Made by a program: the position numbers and the translations under genes. Below are positions 1-7,602 of a stretch of 64,000 nt of DNA, piece after piece. Numbering within the stretch: the stretch's first letter is position 1; every line of letters begins with the position of its first letter. The stretch is from the NCBI RefSeq assembly GCF_000271665.2, contig NZ_CP010978.1:3564501-3628500 (forward strand), written 5' to 3'. The notes under the pieces are model-generated. The model did not search any database. It was not told the origin of the DNA and saw only the letters and a list, made by a program, of their open reading frames with translations. The DNA is from Pelosinus fermentans JBW45 (GTDB lineage: Bacteria > Bacillota > Negativicutes > DSM-13327).

Positions 1-6
1 TCTGAA

Positions 7-1218
7 TCAAGTCTTCTTTATAAGCTCAACTAACTTCTTTGCTGCTGCAATGGCAAATTTCTGATCATTAATATCAGAGTCTATTTCGATTAGCTCCACC
101 ACATCTCTATCGATCTTTTCTCGTAATGTGGAAAAGAGCATTTGATCTTCTTCGGGACCGTAAAAAGGCTGATCCTTGACATCAATCATGGAAACACCTT
201 TAAGGGGCAGCATGAGTACGGTAGGCGATTTTGCCTGATTGAGCTTCTCCGCTAAGATTAGTCCTAATTGCCGATTTTCCTCTATCGTCGTTCGCATTAA
301 TGTTACTGTCGGATTATGTTTGTAAAAGTTTCTTCCCTGAAATTCTTTAGGAACGGATTCGAAAGGACCGAAATTAACCATATCTAATGCCCCTGTTGAA
401 ACAACTTGAGGAATTTGACAGCGCCCTGCAGCCTCAAGTCGATGTGGACCTGCATTTAAAACGCCTCCAACTAATTCATCACACCACTCCGTCGTTGTAA
501 GATCCAGCACTCCATCAAAAAAACCAGATTCTATAAGATTTTCCATAGTTTTTCCGCCAATACCTGTTGCATGGAAGATAATGACCTCAAAGCCCTCTTT
601 TTCTAAGTATTCCCTAGCATAATTTATACATGGTGTCGTCACGCCAAACATAGTGGCAGCGATTAGTGGCTTTTTTTCAATCTCTTTACTTCCCTCAAAG
701 GTAAGCATACCTGCTATAGCAAATGCTGCATTCGTAAAAATCTTCACTGAAATGGAGTTAATTCCGGCTATATCTACGATAGAAGGATACATGATTACAT
801 CACTTGTTCCAACATATTGTGAAGTATTGCCGGAAGCTACAGTAGATACCATGATTTTGGGTATGCCGATAGGTAATGCACGCATTGCCGGAGTGACAAT
901 TGCCGTACCGCTGGTTCCTCCAAAAGAAAGAATACCATCAAATTTGCCCTCAGCGTATAATTGAGGGACTAGTTTTTCCATACCTTTAGCAAGTATTTCT
1001 GTTGCTAAAGCCCGATCCTTCTTTGCTGCAATTTCGTGAATTTCTGCCCCAGCAGCTTTCGCTACTTCTTCATTGGAAACATCCGGAGTAAACAAGGGTT
1101 CAAAAACCCCGCTATGAATGGTAAAAGTCTTTAAGCCTAATCCTTGGATAATGTCTCTCACATAAGCAAACTCTGTTCCTTTAGAATCAAAAGTACCTAC
1201 GATGGCAACTGTTTTCAT
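7..1218 (-). CDS. Tm-1-like / UPF0261 family ATP-binding protein
   Basis: 403-aa protein of the Tm-1-like (UPF0261) family. The N-terminus MKTVAIVGTFDSKG and the internal SFGGTSGTAIVTPAMRALP and MVSTVASGNTSQYVG stretches are typical of it. Family members resemble plant Tm-1 and have an ATP-binding N-terminal half; the bacterial biochemical role is not settled. The ATG is preceded by GGAGGT at good spacing. It lies 106 bp downstream of a gene for a TIM-barrel protein of the PEP-hydrolase-like family, in the same orientation. The two families are commonly neighbours, so a shared pathway or transcript is likely. An imperfect hairpin (about 1265-1302) lies between them. I do not infer a substrate. 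Confidence 0.85.
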   Translation of the reverse strand: MKTVAIVGTFDSKGTEFAYVRDIIQGLGLKTFTIHSGVFEPLFTPDVSNEEVAKAAGAEIHEIAAKKDRALATEILAKGMEKLVPQLYAEGKFDGILSFGGTSGTAIVTPAMRALPIGIPKIMVSTVASGNTSQYVGTSDVIMYPSIVDIAGINSISVKIFTNAAFAIAGMLTFEGSKEIEKKPLIAATMFGVTTPCINYAREYLEKEGFEVIIFHATGIGGKTMENLIESGFFDGVLDLTTTEWCDELVGGVLNAGPHRLEAAGRCQIPQVVSTGALDMVNFGPFESVPKEFQGRNFYKHNPTVTLMRTTIEENRQLGLILAEKLNQAKSPTVLMLPLKGVSMIDVKDQPFYGPEEDQMLFSTLREKIDRDVVELIEIDSDINDQKFAIAAAKKLVELIKKT

Positions 1219-1324
1219 GTGATAACCTCCATTCCAGCATTAAAAAAAGAAAAATATTCAATATAAACAGTATTTCTTTTTCTCAATAAGAGAATACTGT
1301 TTATTTCGAATATTGTAAATGTAT

Positions 1325-2530
1325 CTAAATATGGTGTTTATGTCCTTTTGTATCATTTTTATATTCACTCGGAGAATAGCTTGTTTCTTTTTTAAAGGCT
1401 TTGCTAAAATGAGCATAGTCGCTATAACCGCAAGCGAAGGCAACTTCCGATAGGGGGATTCTTTTGTTTGTAATAATTTCTATCGCCTTGTTAATTCTGT
1501 ATCGGGTTACATATTCAGAAAAGGTACACCCTACTTCTTTTTTAAATAAAGCACTTAAATAGGTTCGAGATAAATGAGCTTCGATTGCCAAATCACTAAA
1601 GGATATTTTGTTCATATAATTTTGAGAAATATATTCTTTAACAAAGGTAATATAATCATGATACTCTGTCATTTCCGCCAGTATCTTAGCAAGGACATCA
1701 TCTTGGAGACCAGCTATTTTGAATTCACGAGTTATTTTTGTTATGGCGACTTCAGAAGGAATACGCTCAAAAGCAGATCCTCCCAGATACCCCATTACAT
1801 TCGTATTGTCATACATATATTTCAGATCCAAAGGAGAATTTATCGGTCCGCCATAGATCATTTTGATAACTCCAGGTCGGATTTCATCGCATACGCCAAA
1901 GATACTCTTTGCCACTTTGGCAGCTGCGTCAAGAGAAAGGACTTTTTTAGCACCAAGGATTCCTCCTTTGGTGATCCCCAGATGAGCACAAATAACATCC
2001 GCACCTGCAGCAAGCATGTCCTTTGCCTGTATTTCATCAAATACGAAGGCAATCGAAAATATATCTTTTTTATTCGCGATTTGAATTGCTTCTACTTCCT
2101 TGCTATAGGATAGCCCTTGTTCTTCTATAGCCTCTCTAAACTGACCATCAATCATTCCAACAGATGGATAATTATTAATCCCTGAAAAACCTTTTTCATG
2201 TATATCTTCAATATAGTTTTCTAAATTGATAGTAGGATCAGTAGCACAAAGACCAAAGAAAACTGGGATATTTTTTATCGCTGGGATAATCTCTCTGGAG
2301 CCAAATTCCATGACAAGCTGATTGCAATTCGCAAAGGGCAGCAGACCTGCAATAGAGCCCAGTCCCATCTGCCTGAATCTTCCAGAATTCAATGCTAACA
2401 GGAGATCGGCCCCCCCTTTCGCAGCGTACTTGGCGGAAAGCCCTGCACCGGTAGCAACACCGATAACATGCCCTTTCTCTTTAATTTGGGCTTTCAATCT
2501 ATCTACTATTTGTTTTCGTTCAAAAGCCAT
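1325..2530 (-). CDS. PEP-hydrolase-like TIM-barrel protein fused to AraC-type DNA-binding domain
   Basis: About 401 aa in two parts. Residues 1-270 match the phosphoenolpyruvate hydrolase-like TIM-barrel family (motifs GVATGAGLSAKYAAKGGADLL, FFGLCATDPT, ADVICAHLGITKGG). Residues about 300-395 form a double helix-turn-helix of the AraC/XylS type (ISFSDLAIEAHLSRTYLSALF and IPLSEVAFACGYSDYAHFSKAF). The enzyme-like domain probably serves as ligand sensor for the DNA-binding domain; that is inference. I chose the ATG at 2530; an upstream in-frame GTG at 2539 overlaps the candidate ribosome site. The Tm-1-like gene downstream is the obvious candidate target. Most family members lack the AraC extension, so the architecture is noteworthy. 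Confidence 0.85.
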   Translation of the reverse strand: MAFERKQIVDRLKAQIKEKGHVIGVATGAGLSAKYAAKGGADLLLALNSGRFRQMGLGSIAGLLPFANCNQLVMEFGSREIIPAIKNIPVFFGLCATDPTINLENYIEDIHEKGFSGINNYPSVGMIDGQFREAIEEQGLSYSKEVEAIQIANKKDIFSIAFVFDEIQAKDMLAAGADVICAHLGITKGGILGAKKVLSLDAAAKVAKSIFGVCDEIRPGVIKMIYGGPINSPLDLKYMYDNTNVMGYLGGSAFERIPSEVAITKITREFKIAGLQDDVLAKILAEMTEYHDYITFVKEYISQNYMNKISFSDLAIEAHLSRTYLSALFKKEVGCTFSEYVTRYRINKAIEIITNKRIPLSEVAFACGYSDYAHFSKAFKKETSYSPSEYKNDTKGHKHHI

Positions 2531-2686
2531 CCTAGGCACATCCTCTTGACCAAAATAAGACCTATTTTATATTTTTTCTTAAGGCACGATTTTAAATACA
2601 GTAGTCATCTTTTCCATTTCATCATACTGTAAAGACAATAAAAGAGCAATATGAAGCGAAATAGATACATCTTCTTACGCAAAAAA

Positions 2687-2722
2687 GGAGTACACAAGCA
2701 GCCTTACGCTGTTGTGTACTCA
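2687..2722 (-). terminator. Rho-independent terminator after the SIMPL-domain gene
   Basis: Inverted repeat with arms GAGTACACAA and TTGTGTACTC and a CAGC/GCTG inner stem. Read on the minus strand it is followed by a run of six T. It lies just past the SIMPL-domain stop codon. Confidence 0.8.
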
Positions 2723-2738
2723 AGCACCTCTAGATTTT

Positions 2739-3434
2739 CTATTCCAGTTCAATCGTTACCTGTACAGTTGCTCCTACGGTTACTTTCCCGGCTGGAATAT
2801 TTGGTGCTGCTCCATCAGCGGAAGCCTTTAACATCCTGCTTTCCATCATGATTGGGTGATAAAATGCACCTGATTCATTTACCAGTGTTACATTCGCAAC
2901 TCTTTTATTTAATGCTGCGGCAATTACGTCTGCCTTTTTCAAAGCATCTCCAATAGCATCTTTTAATGCTTCATTTTTACTGTCTGCTTCGTTTGCTGTT
3001 TCAAATCGGATGGAGTTTATTTCGTTGGCGCCTGCATTTGTAATTTCATTCACCAAAACTCCAACATTATCAATTGAAGTACGAATTTCAAGAGTATTGG
3101 TTACACGATATCCTTCTAATTTGGGTAACTTTTCTTTTTCATAGTTATAAACCGGGTCAACTTGGTATGTATTGGTTTTGATTTGCTCTTGTGTAATTCC
3201 CTGCTCTTTTAAATTAGCAAATACTTGATTTGCAATTTGAGTATTATCATTCTTTGCTTTCTCCAGCTTGGCGTTCACCGAATTGATGGAAAAAGTAATC
3301 CGCGCCACGTCAGGAGTAACTTCTTTTTGGCTGTTTCCAGTTACCTGTATCACTGTTTTTGGAGCCTCATTTGCGAAGACTGGGACGGCTATTAATACAC
3401 TCATAGCAATTAATAAAATAATCTTTTTTAACAT
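2739..3434 (-). CDS. SIMPL (DUF541) domain secreted protein
   Basis: About 231 aa. The start at 3434 gives MLKKIILLIAMSVLIAVPVFA, a clear signal peptide, with GGAGGT seven bases upstream; a longer in-frame reading from 3473 lacks a ribosome site. The mature part carries SIMPL features: VIQVTGNSQKEVTPDVARI near the N-terminus and GYRVTNTLEIR in the middle. SIMPL proteins are periplasmic or outer-membrane-associated (for example E. coli YggE, linked to oxidative stress); the molecular function is unclear. A promoter-like motif shared with the ECF sigma gene upstream (3505-3531) suggests it belongs to that sigma factor's regulon. Confidence 0.85.
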   Translation of the reverse strand: MLKKIILLIAMSVLIAVPVFANEAPKTVIQVTGNSQKEVTPDVARITFSINSVNAKLEKAKNDNTQIANQVFANLKEQGITQEQIKTNTYQVDPVYNYEKEKLPKLEGYRVTNTLEIRTSIDNVGVLVNEITNAGANEINSIRFETANEADSKNEALKDAIGDALKKADVIAAALNKRVANVTLVNESGAFYHPIMMESRMLKASADGAAPNIPAGKVTVGATVQVTIELE

Positions 3435-3504
3435 TTCATATACCTCCAATAATTTTAACCTTATAGGCAGCAAAAGTCATTTCTTACTGCCCTTCTATAA
3501 TGTA

Positions 3505-3531
3505 AAACGTCTGATTCTGAAATAAGTAACG
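3505..3531 (-). promoter_or_regulatory. Putative ECF-type promoter of the SIMPL gene
   Basis: On the minus strand CGTTAC is followed after 15 bases by ACGTTT, about 70 bp before the start codon. The same two boxes with 15-16 bp spacing precede the PrcB-like gene and the ECF sigma gene, so I read them as -35 and -10 boxes of that sigma factor. Confidence 0.6.
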
Positions 3532-3547
3532 GCTTTTTTCACTAAAA

Positions 3548-4531
3548 TTATTCTTTTTTTATTTTCAGCTTATCTTTGCCGATGATCGTACCATTCTGAT
3601 CAATAAAAGTGATCTTCATTGTACCTTGCCCTTCAATAAGGCTGCGATCAATCGCAACGTAATCATCTGGATATATGATATTCATCGTAATAAACTGGTC
3701 AGGACGCGGACTTTTTGTATGGACATATACGGTCATATTCTTGCCGCTTACTATTACTTTCTCAATGCCAATATCCGACTGCGCTGAAGACGCTCCCATA
3801 TTTGCAAATAAAATAAGCTTATTTGTAAACTTTGATCCTTTAAACTGATTAACGATTTCCTTTGCAATACCATTGTTATAATTCAACCGTCCATTATGAT
3901 TGTCAATGGCAGCAAAGAACATCTCTTGCGGATACTCAGATCGATAGAACTTCCAATCTTTATACTTGTTCGTTTTAAACAATACCTTTGTTTTTACCGA
4001 TTTATCAGAAGAAGCCAGGGTACCGTCGACCTTATACGTTGTCCATATTGTATCTCGCTGAGCAAATGGTTTTACCAAGGTCATAGTATGTATTTTACCT
4101 TGTCGTAAAATTTCAACGTCGATTTGTCCATAACGGGAAATTGAGCTGCTGCGCAGGATCTTCACTATTGAAAATCCATCTTGCTCCGTAAATCCATATT
4201 TCTTACCTTCTACTCTCGCAACCTGCATAGGATCAATGCGCCAAAGTTCTCTGCCTTCATCTACATTTTGCTGCCACTTGATCATTTTTTCATAATCAAG
4301 CCCCTCTACTCCCGCTCCTATGTACGCTTTCCGATTGGTATGAAATTCTGGAGGGTTAGCCAGTTCTATCTTGCTGGAATTGCAATTTATAGATTCTGCA
4401 CTGGTAAAAACAGATGATTCCAAATCAACTGTTTTCACAGCAGCATCGACATAACTGGGCATTAGCATCTGCATTCCAATGGAAGTCACGATCGCTGCCC
4501 CTGCTGCAAATTGTTTCAAATTCCTAATCAT
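3548..4531 (-). CDS. Secreted protein with PrcB-like C-terminal domain
   Basis: 327 aa with an N-terminal signal peptide (hydrophobic core about residues 9-25, AAIVTSIGMQMLMPSYVDAA). The C-terminal third resembles the PrcB_C domain: KLILFANMGASSAQSDIGIE, then a strand with TVYVHTKSPRPDQF and a later YPDDYVAIDRS. PrcB is a subunit of the spirochaete PrcAB-PrtP protease complex, but the domain occurs in many secreted proteins of unknown role and no protease partner is visible here. The middle part is not recognised. It follows the anti-sigma gene and has its own copy of the shared ECF-type promoter motif, which points to an envelope-related stress role. Confidence 0.6.
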   Translation of the reverse strand: MIRNLKQFAAGAAIVTSIGMQMLMPSYVDAAVKTVDLESSVFTSAESINCNSSKIELANPPEFHTNRKAYIGAGVEGLDYEKMIKWQQNVDEGRELWRIDPMQVARVEGKKYGFTEQDGFSIVKILRSSSISRYGQIDVEILRQGKIHTMTLVKPFAQRDTIWTTYKVDGTLASSDKSVKTKVLFKTNKYKDWKFYRSEYPQEMFFAAIDNHNGRLNYNNGIAKEIVNQFKGSKFTNKLILFANMGASSAQSDIGIEKVIVSGKNMTVYVHTKSPRPDQFITMNIIYPDDYVAIDRSLIEGQGTMKITFIDQNGTIIGKDKLKIKKE

Positions 4532-4571
4532 CTTTTTTTCTCCTTGTTACTAATTAGTCATTCATAGATAT

Positions 4572-4598
4572 AAACGTAATACAATCCAAAAGGTAACG
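4572..4598 (-). promoter_or_regulatory. Putative ECF-type promoter of the PrcB-like gene
   Basis: On the minus strand CGTTAC, 15 bases, then ACGTTT, about 40 bp before the start codon. The stretch also lies inside an imperfect inverted repeat (4572-4610, arms AACGTAATAC and GTATTACGTT), which could terminate the anti-sigma transcript or act as an operator. Confidence 0.6.
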
Positions 4599-4620
4599 GA
4601 TCGTATTACGTTTATTTACA

Positions 4621-5652
4621 TTATGGCTTTATTTCTTTTACCGTTAAAGAATCGGCAATCTTTTGCAGTTCTTCTGCTGATTTCTTGCCTTCAATTGTGA
4701 TATCATATTTGTCAAGTTTCACTGTGATACTATTCATACTTTCGCCTGCCCTTTTCATAAAAGGTTCCATTGCTGCACTTTGGACAATATCCTGGGTTGC
4801 GTCTTCTTTCATCTTCATTTTGCTCTTTAGCTGACTCTCATCTGGCATTTTCTGCGTAATGATAATTTCATCATTACTACCTATATTATAAACTTGCTGC
4901 ACGACTCTGCGGGCATTATCTATTTTGATGGACTGTGCTTCTAAGTTTGGTATTACCATCATTGCAGCAATTTTAGACTGATTCTGCTCTTCTGCTTTCG
5001 GGGAATCGACTATCTTCTCATCCATGAATATCCTTCTTTGCATGTCTATTTCTTTAGGTGCATCTTGCTGAAGAGCAGCGACTTGATTCGATTTGTCCTC
5101 TTTTGCCGGTGATTCTGTCCCTTGGATAATTTCTGCAATTACCATCGGTAAAGAATCAGCAGCCTTTTTGTCAGTTGAGTTAGAATTGGAGGATTCTTCC
5201 TGATGTTTCGGTTTCACCAATTGGGGAGTACTTTCCTTGTTCGATTCTGCAATGTCCAAATTAACAGCTTGATCAGTAGTCGCTGCGATTTGCTGCTTTT
5301 CTATGCTATCGTCTGTTGTCCGTGCACTATTAGAATTAGGTGTCTGCGGCAATAAGAATTGTACAAATGCAGCTATAAATACTGCAGCTACAGTACCAAT
5401 AAAACCACTATACAGCCAAATTCTGCGCCGTTTTATCTTTTGTGCTCCTAATTCCGCCGACAACGTGTCAGCCATTTCACCAATTAATCCTCTTGGCAGC
5501 TCCTCTTGCTGATAAGACTGTTTAACAGCAGTAGCTAGCTTTATCAATTCCTTCACTTCCTCACCCTGTAGAGCAGGCTGTTTACCATCATGTAACTGAT
5601 CTAAACCTTGTGAGAGTTCTTCTACCTGATCATATTCTTTATCTTTTAGCAT
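4621..5652 (-). CDS. Probable membrane-bound anti-sigma factor
   Basis: About 343 aa. A charged cytoplasmic N-terminal region of about 85 residues is followed by one transmembrane segment (IWLYSGFIGTVAAVFIAAFV) and a long Ser/Thr/Gln-rich extracytoplasmic part ending in a DKYDITIEGKKSAEELQKIAD segment. The start at 5652 is favoured by GAGGAGGT seven bases upstream; the longer reading from 5685 has none. It begins 13 bp after the ECF sigma gene in the same orientation. That arrangement and the topology are typical of an anti-sigma factor. I cannot identify a zinc anti-sigma HXXXCXXC motif, so the assignment rests on context and topology. Confidence 0.65.
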   Translation of the reverse strand: MLKDKEYDQVEELSQGLDQLHDGKQPALQGEEVKELIKLATAVKQSYQQEELPRGLIGEMADTLSAELGAQKIKRRRIWLYSGFIGTVAAVFIAAFVQFLLPQTPNSNSARTTDDSIEKQQIAATTDQAVNLDIAESNKESTPQLVKPKHQEESSNSNSTDKKAADSLPMVIAEIIQGTESPAKEDKSNQVAALQQDAPKEIDMQRRIFMDEKIVDSPKAEEQNQSKIAAMMVIPNLEAQSIKIDNARRVVQQVYNIGSNDEIIITQKMPDESQLKSKMKMKEDATQDIVQSAAMEPFMKRAGESMNSITVKLDKYDITIEGKKSAEELQKIADSLTVKEIKP

Positions 5653-5665
5653 CCGCTCCACCTCC

Positions 5666-6223
5666 TCATTGTAGTATGCCGACACTTAAACACATTTTAC
5701 GTAAATTTTTCAAAGCTCGCTGCTGAAGCATCTTAATTGCTGATTCCGTCTTATTCATTTGCATGGCAGCATCATGAATGGATAATCCTAAAATAATTCG
5801 TAATTTTATCGCCTGACGCTGCTCCTCTGGCAAGCTTTCAACCAAATTGACAATCTGCTCCTGTCCTTCTATACGCAAAATATATTCTTCAGGATTTTCC
5901 CTGCAATCAAGAATGGATTCCTGATATTCAGTAAGGTTGACAATCTGAGGTGCTCGCCCATTGTTACGCCAAAAATCAGTCACTGCATTTATGGCAATTC
6001 TCGCCAGATAGCTTTTAAATGGTACATCAAGGATTTTATATCGAGGTAATGAGCGAAATGCCTTCATAAAGGTTTCCTGGGTCAATTCCTTTGCATCATC
6101 CTCATTACCGATCTTACTATATATGAGCCTATAGATCGGCTGCCAATAATGTAAAATCAATGTATTTAGGGCTTCCCGATCTCCCTCTTTTGCTTTTGTA
6201 ATTAATCTATTTTCATCGGTCAC
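5666..6223 (-). CDS. ECF-type RNA polymerase sigma factor
   Basis: 185-aa sigma-70 family protein of extracytoplasmic-function size. Region 2 is visible as LILHYWQPIYRLIYSKIGNE, DAKELTQETFMKAFRSLPRY and SYLARIAINAVTDFWR. Region 4 is LVESLPEEQRQAIKLRIILG followed by the helix-turn-helix segment SIHDAAMQMNKTESAIKMLQ. It is followed immediately by a membrane protein that is probably its anti-sigma factor, then by two secreted proteins. The two-box motif upstream of this gene recurs before both secreted-protein genes, suggesting autoregulation and a local envelope-response regulon. The inducing signal is unknown. Confidence 0.9.
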   Translation of the reverse strand: MTDENRLITKAKEGDREALNTLILHYWQPIYRLIYSKIGNEDDAKELTQETFMKAFRSLPRYKILDVPFKSYLARIAINAVTDFWRNNGRAPQIVNLTEYQESILDCRENPEEYILRIEGQEQIVNLVESLPEEQRQAIKLRIILGLSIHDAAMQMNKTESAIKMLQQRALKNLRKMCLSVGILQ

Positions 6224-6268
6224 GTAACAATCACCATCTCCTAAGTAAAAAACATTCCCTATCTATTC

Positions 6269-6296
6269 TAACGTTATAAATGCCAGAAAAGTAACG
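6269..6296 (-). promoter_or_regulatory. Putative autoregulated ECF promoter
   Basis: On the minus strand CGTTAC, 16 bases, then ACGTTA, about 45 bp before the ECF sigma start codon. It matches the motifs before the PrcB-like and SIMPL genes. Confidence 0.6.
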
Positions 6297-6418
6297 CCAT
6301 CTTTTAATAATACATTTCCCCAATCCTACTTATCGTATAAAAAACAGCTACATTTAAAGAAAGGATACCACCTCTACTACCATATACTCCAATCTCCATT
6401 CAAATCCTGCACCCCCTT

Positions 6419-6462
6419 TTGTCAATTGCGAACGGAGTGAAGCAATCTCTTAGAATGACAAA
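6419..6462. repeat. Short intergenic palindromic repeat copy
   Basis: Holds TCAATTGCGAA followed by GAAGCAATCTCTTAGAATGAC. This resembles the element at 37417-37489, which carries TCATTGCGAG and GAAGCAATCTCTT. No coding signal. Confidence 0.5.
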
Positions 6463-6480
6463 GAGATAAGAAAAACGATT

Positions 6481-6592
6481 GAAACGCAAAGGTGCAAAGA
6501 CGCTTACGCGTACACGAAGGACACAAAGGAGTTTTTTTATTTTTCTCTGTGTTCTCCGTGGATCTCTGTGCCCTCTGTGTTTAATATTCTCT
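6481..6592. repeat. Dispersed noncoding repeat, type B
   Basis: Low-complexity stretch rich in CAAAG/GACACAAAG and CTCTGTG units. Segment GGATCTCTGTGCCCTCTGTG is nearly the reverse complement of sequence at 20993-21012. The 450-bp gap at 6224-6673 also holds the sigma promoter and a terminator; no gene is supported. Confidence 0.55.
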
Positions 6593-6608
6593 TTGTATGC
6601 ACTTAAGA

Positions 6609-6643
6609 AAAAGTGCCTACAGTATTGAACTGAAGGCACTTTT
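6609..6643 (-). terminator. Terminator after the glycyl radical enzyme operon
   Basis: Arms AAAAGTGCCT and AGGCACTTTT with an inner CAGT/ACTG pairing, giving a T-rich 3' end on the minus strand. It lies about 30 bp past the activase stop. Confidence 0.75.
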
Positions 6644-6673
6644 ATATAGAATTCAAAAATAAGCTAAATAAAT

Positions 6674-7594
6674 TCATTTAAAATCGATATTCTGAATTTC
6701 ATATTCTGCTATGATTTTTTTTATATGTTCAACTTTTTCTGCATCAGGTGCGTTGAAGATTTCCCATCCCTCACGATCTAACGCACTCATCTTACTGCTC
6801 CCAAGTGGATGATAAGGAAGAAGTTCCACACCAAGAATCCTGGTATTTTCTTGAAGGAATTGGCACATTTGTTCAATATTATTTCGATCATCATTAACCC
6901 CACTGATTAAAGGTACACGAATAATAAGATCATGATGATTCTGAGAGATTCTAATAACATTCTCAAGGATTTTCCGATTACTAACGCCAGTCAGCCTTTT
7001 ATGAACCTGTTCATCCATATGTTTAATGTCTATAAATACGGTATCTAATTCTTTAACAATATCTTCTGCATCTTCCCACTCAAAAAATCCGCTGGTTTCA
7101 ACCGCAGTATCAATTGCAAGCCTTTTACAAGCTAGAATCATTTCTCTCAAAAACTCACTTTGAGCAAATGGCTCTCCTCCAGAAAAGGTAACTCCCCCTT
7201 TCGATTCCCGATAGAAAATGCTGTCTCGCTTAAGGATCTTGATGACTTCCTCTACTGTCATTAATGATCCGATCATCTTCTTTGCGCCATTGGGGCAGAC
7301 TTCACAGCAATCACCACAACAGCAGCATTTCTCTCTGGAAAAAGAAAGAGGAATGCCCCCATCCATTGGAATTGCCTGATGATTACAAGCCAAAGAACAT
7401 TGTGCACAGCCTATACATCGATCACGAAAGTATAAGATTTCAGGATTGGGATTCCAGGATTCAGGGTTAGCACACCATTTGCATCGTAAAGGACATCCTT
7501 TTAGAAAAACTGTACTTCGAATCCCATCACCATCATGAACTGACCATCGCTGAATTTGAAATACATTGCCAGCGATCCGATTACTCTCCTTCAT
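6674..7594 (-). CDS. Glycyl radical enzyme activating enzyme (radical SAM)
   Basis: 306 aa. The radical SAM cluster motif CX3CX2C is present as GCPLRCKWCANPESW near residue 34. A ferredoxin-like insert follows with two cysteine clusters (CIGCAQCSLAC and CCCCGDCCEVCP), as in activases of non-PFL glycyl radical enzymes. GGVTFSGGEPFAQ is the SAM-binding GGE region. It should abstract hydrogen from the conserved glycine of the glycyl radical enzyme encoded 8 bp upstream in the same operon. The two iron-sulfur insert clusters distinguish it from simple PflA. The substrate class depends on the partner enzyme. Confidence 0.92.
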   Translation of the reverse strand: MKESNRIAGNVFQIQRWSVHDGDGIRSTVFLKGCPLRCKWCANPESWNPNPEILYFRDRCIGCAQCSLACNHQAIPMDGGIPLSFSREKCCCCGDCCEVCPNGAKKMIGSLMTVEEVIKILKRDSIFYRESKGGVTFSGGEPFAQSEFLREMILACKRLAIDTAVETSGFFEWEDAEDIVKELDTVFIDIKHMDEQVHKRLTGVSNRKILENVIRISQNHHDLIIRVPLISGVNDDRNNIEQMCQFLQENTRILGVELLPYHPLGSSKMSALDREGWEIFNAPDAEKVEHIKKIIAEYEIQNIDFK

Positions 7595-7602
7595 AGATCA
7601 CA

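Noticed and set aside
4572-4613. Hairpin read only as a terminator of the anti-sigma gene
   Set aside because: The same bases form the shared ECF-type promoter; termination is possible but not the simplest reading.
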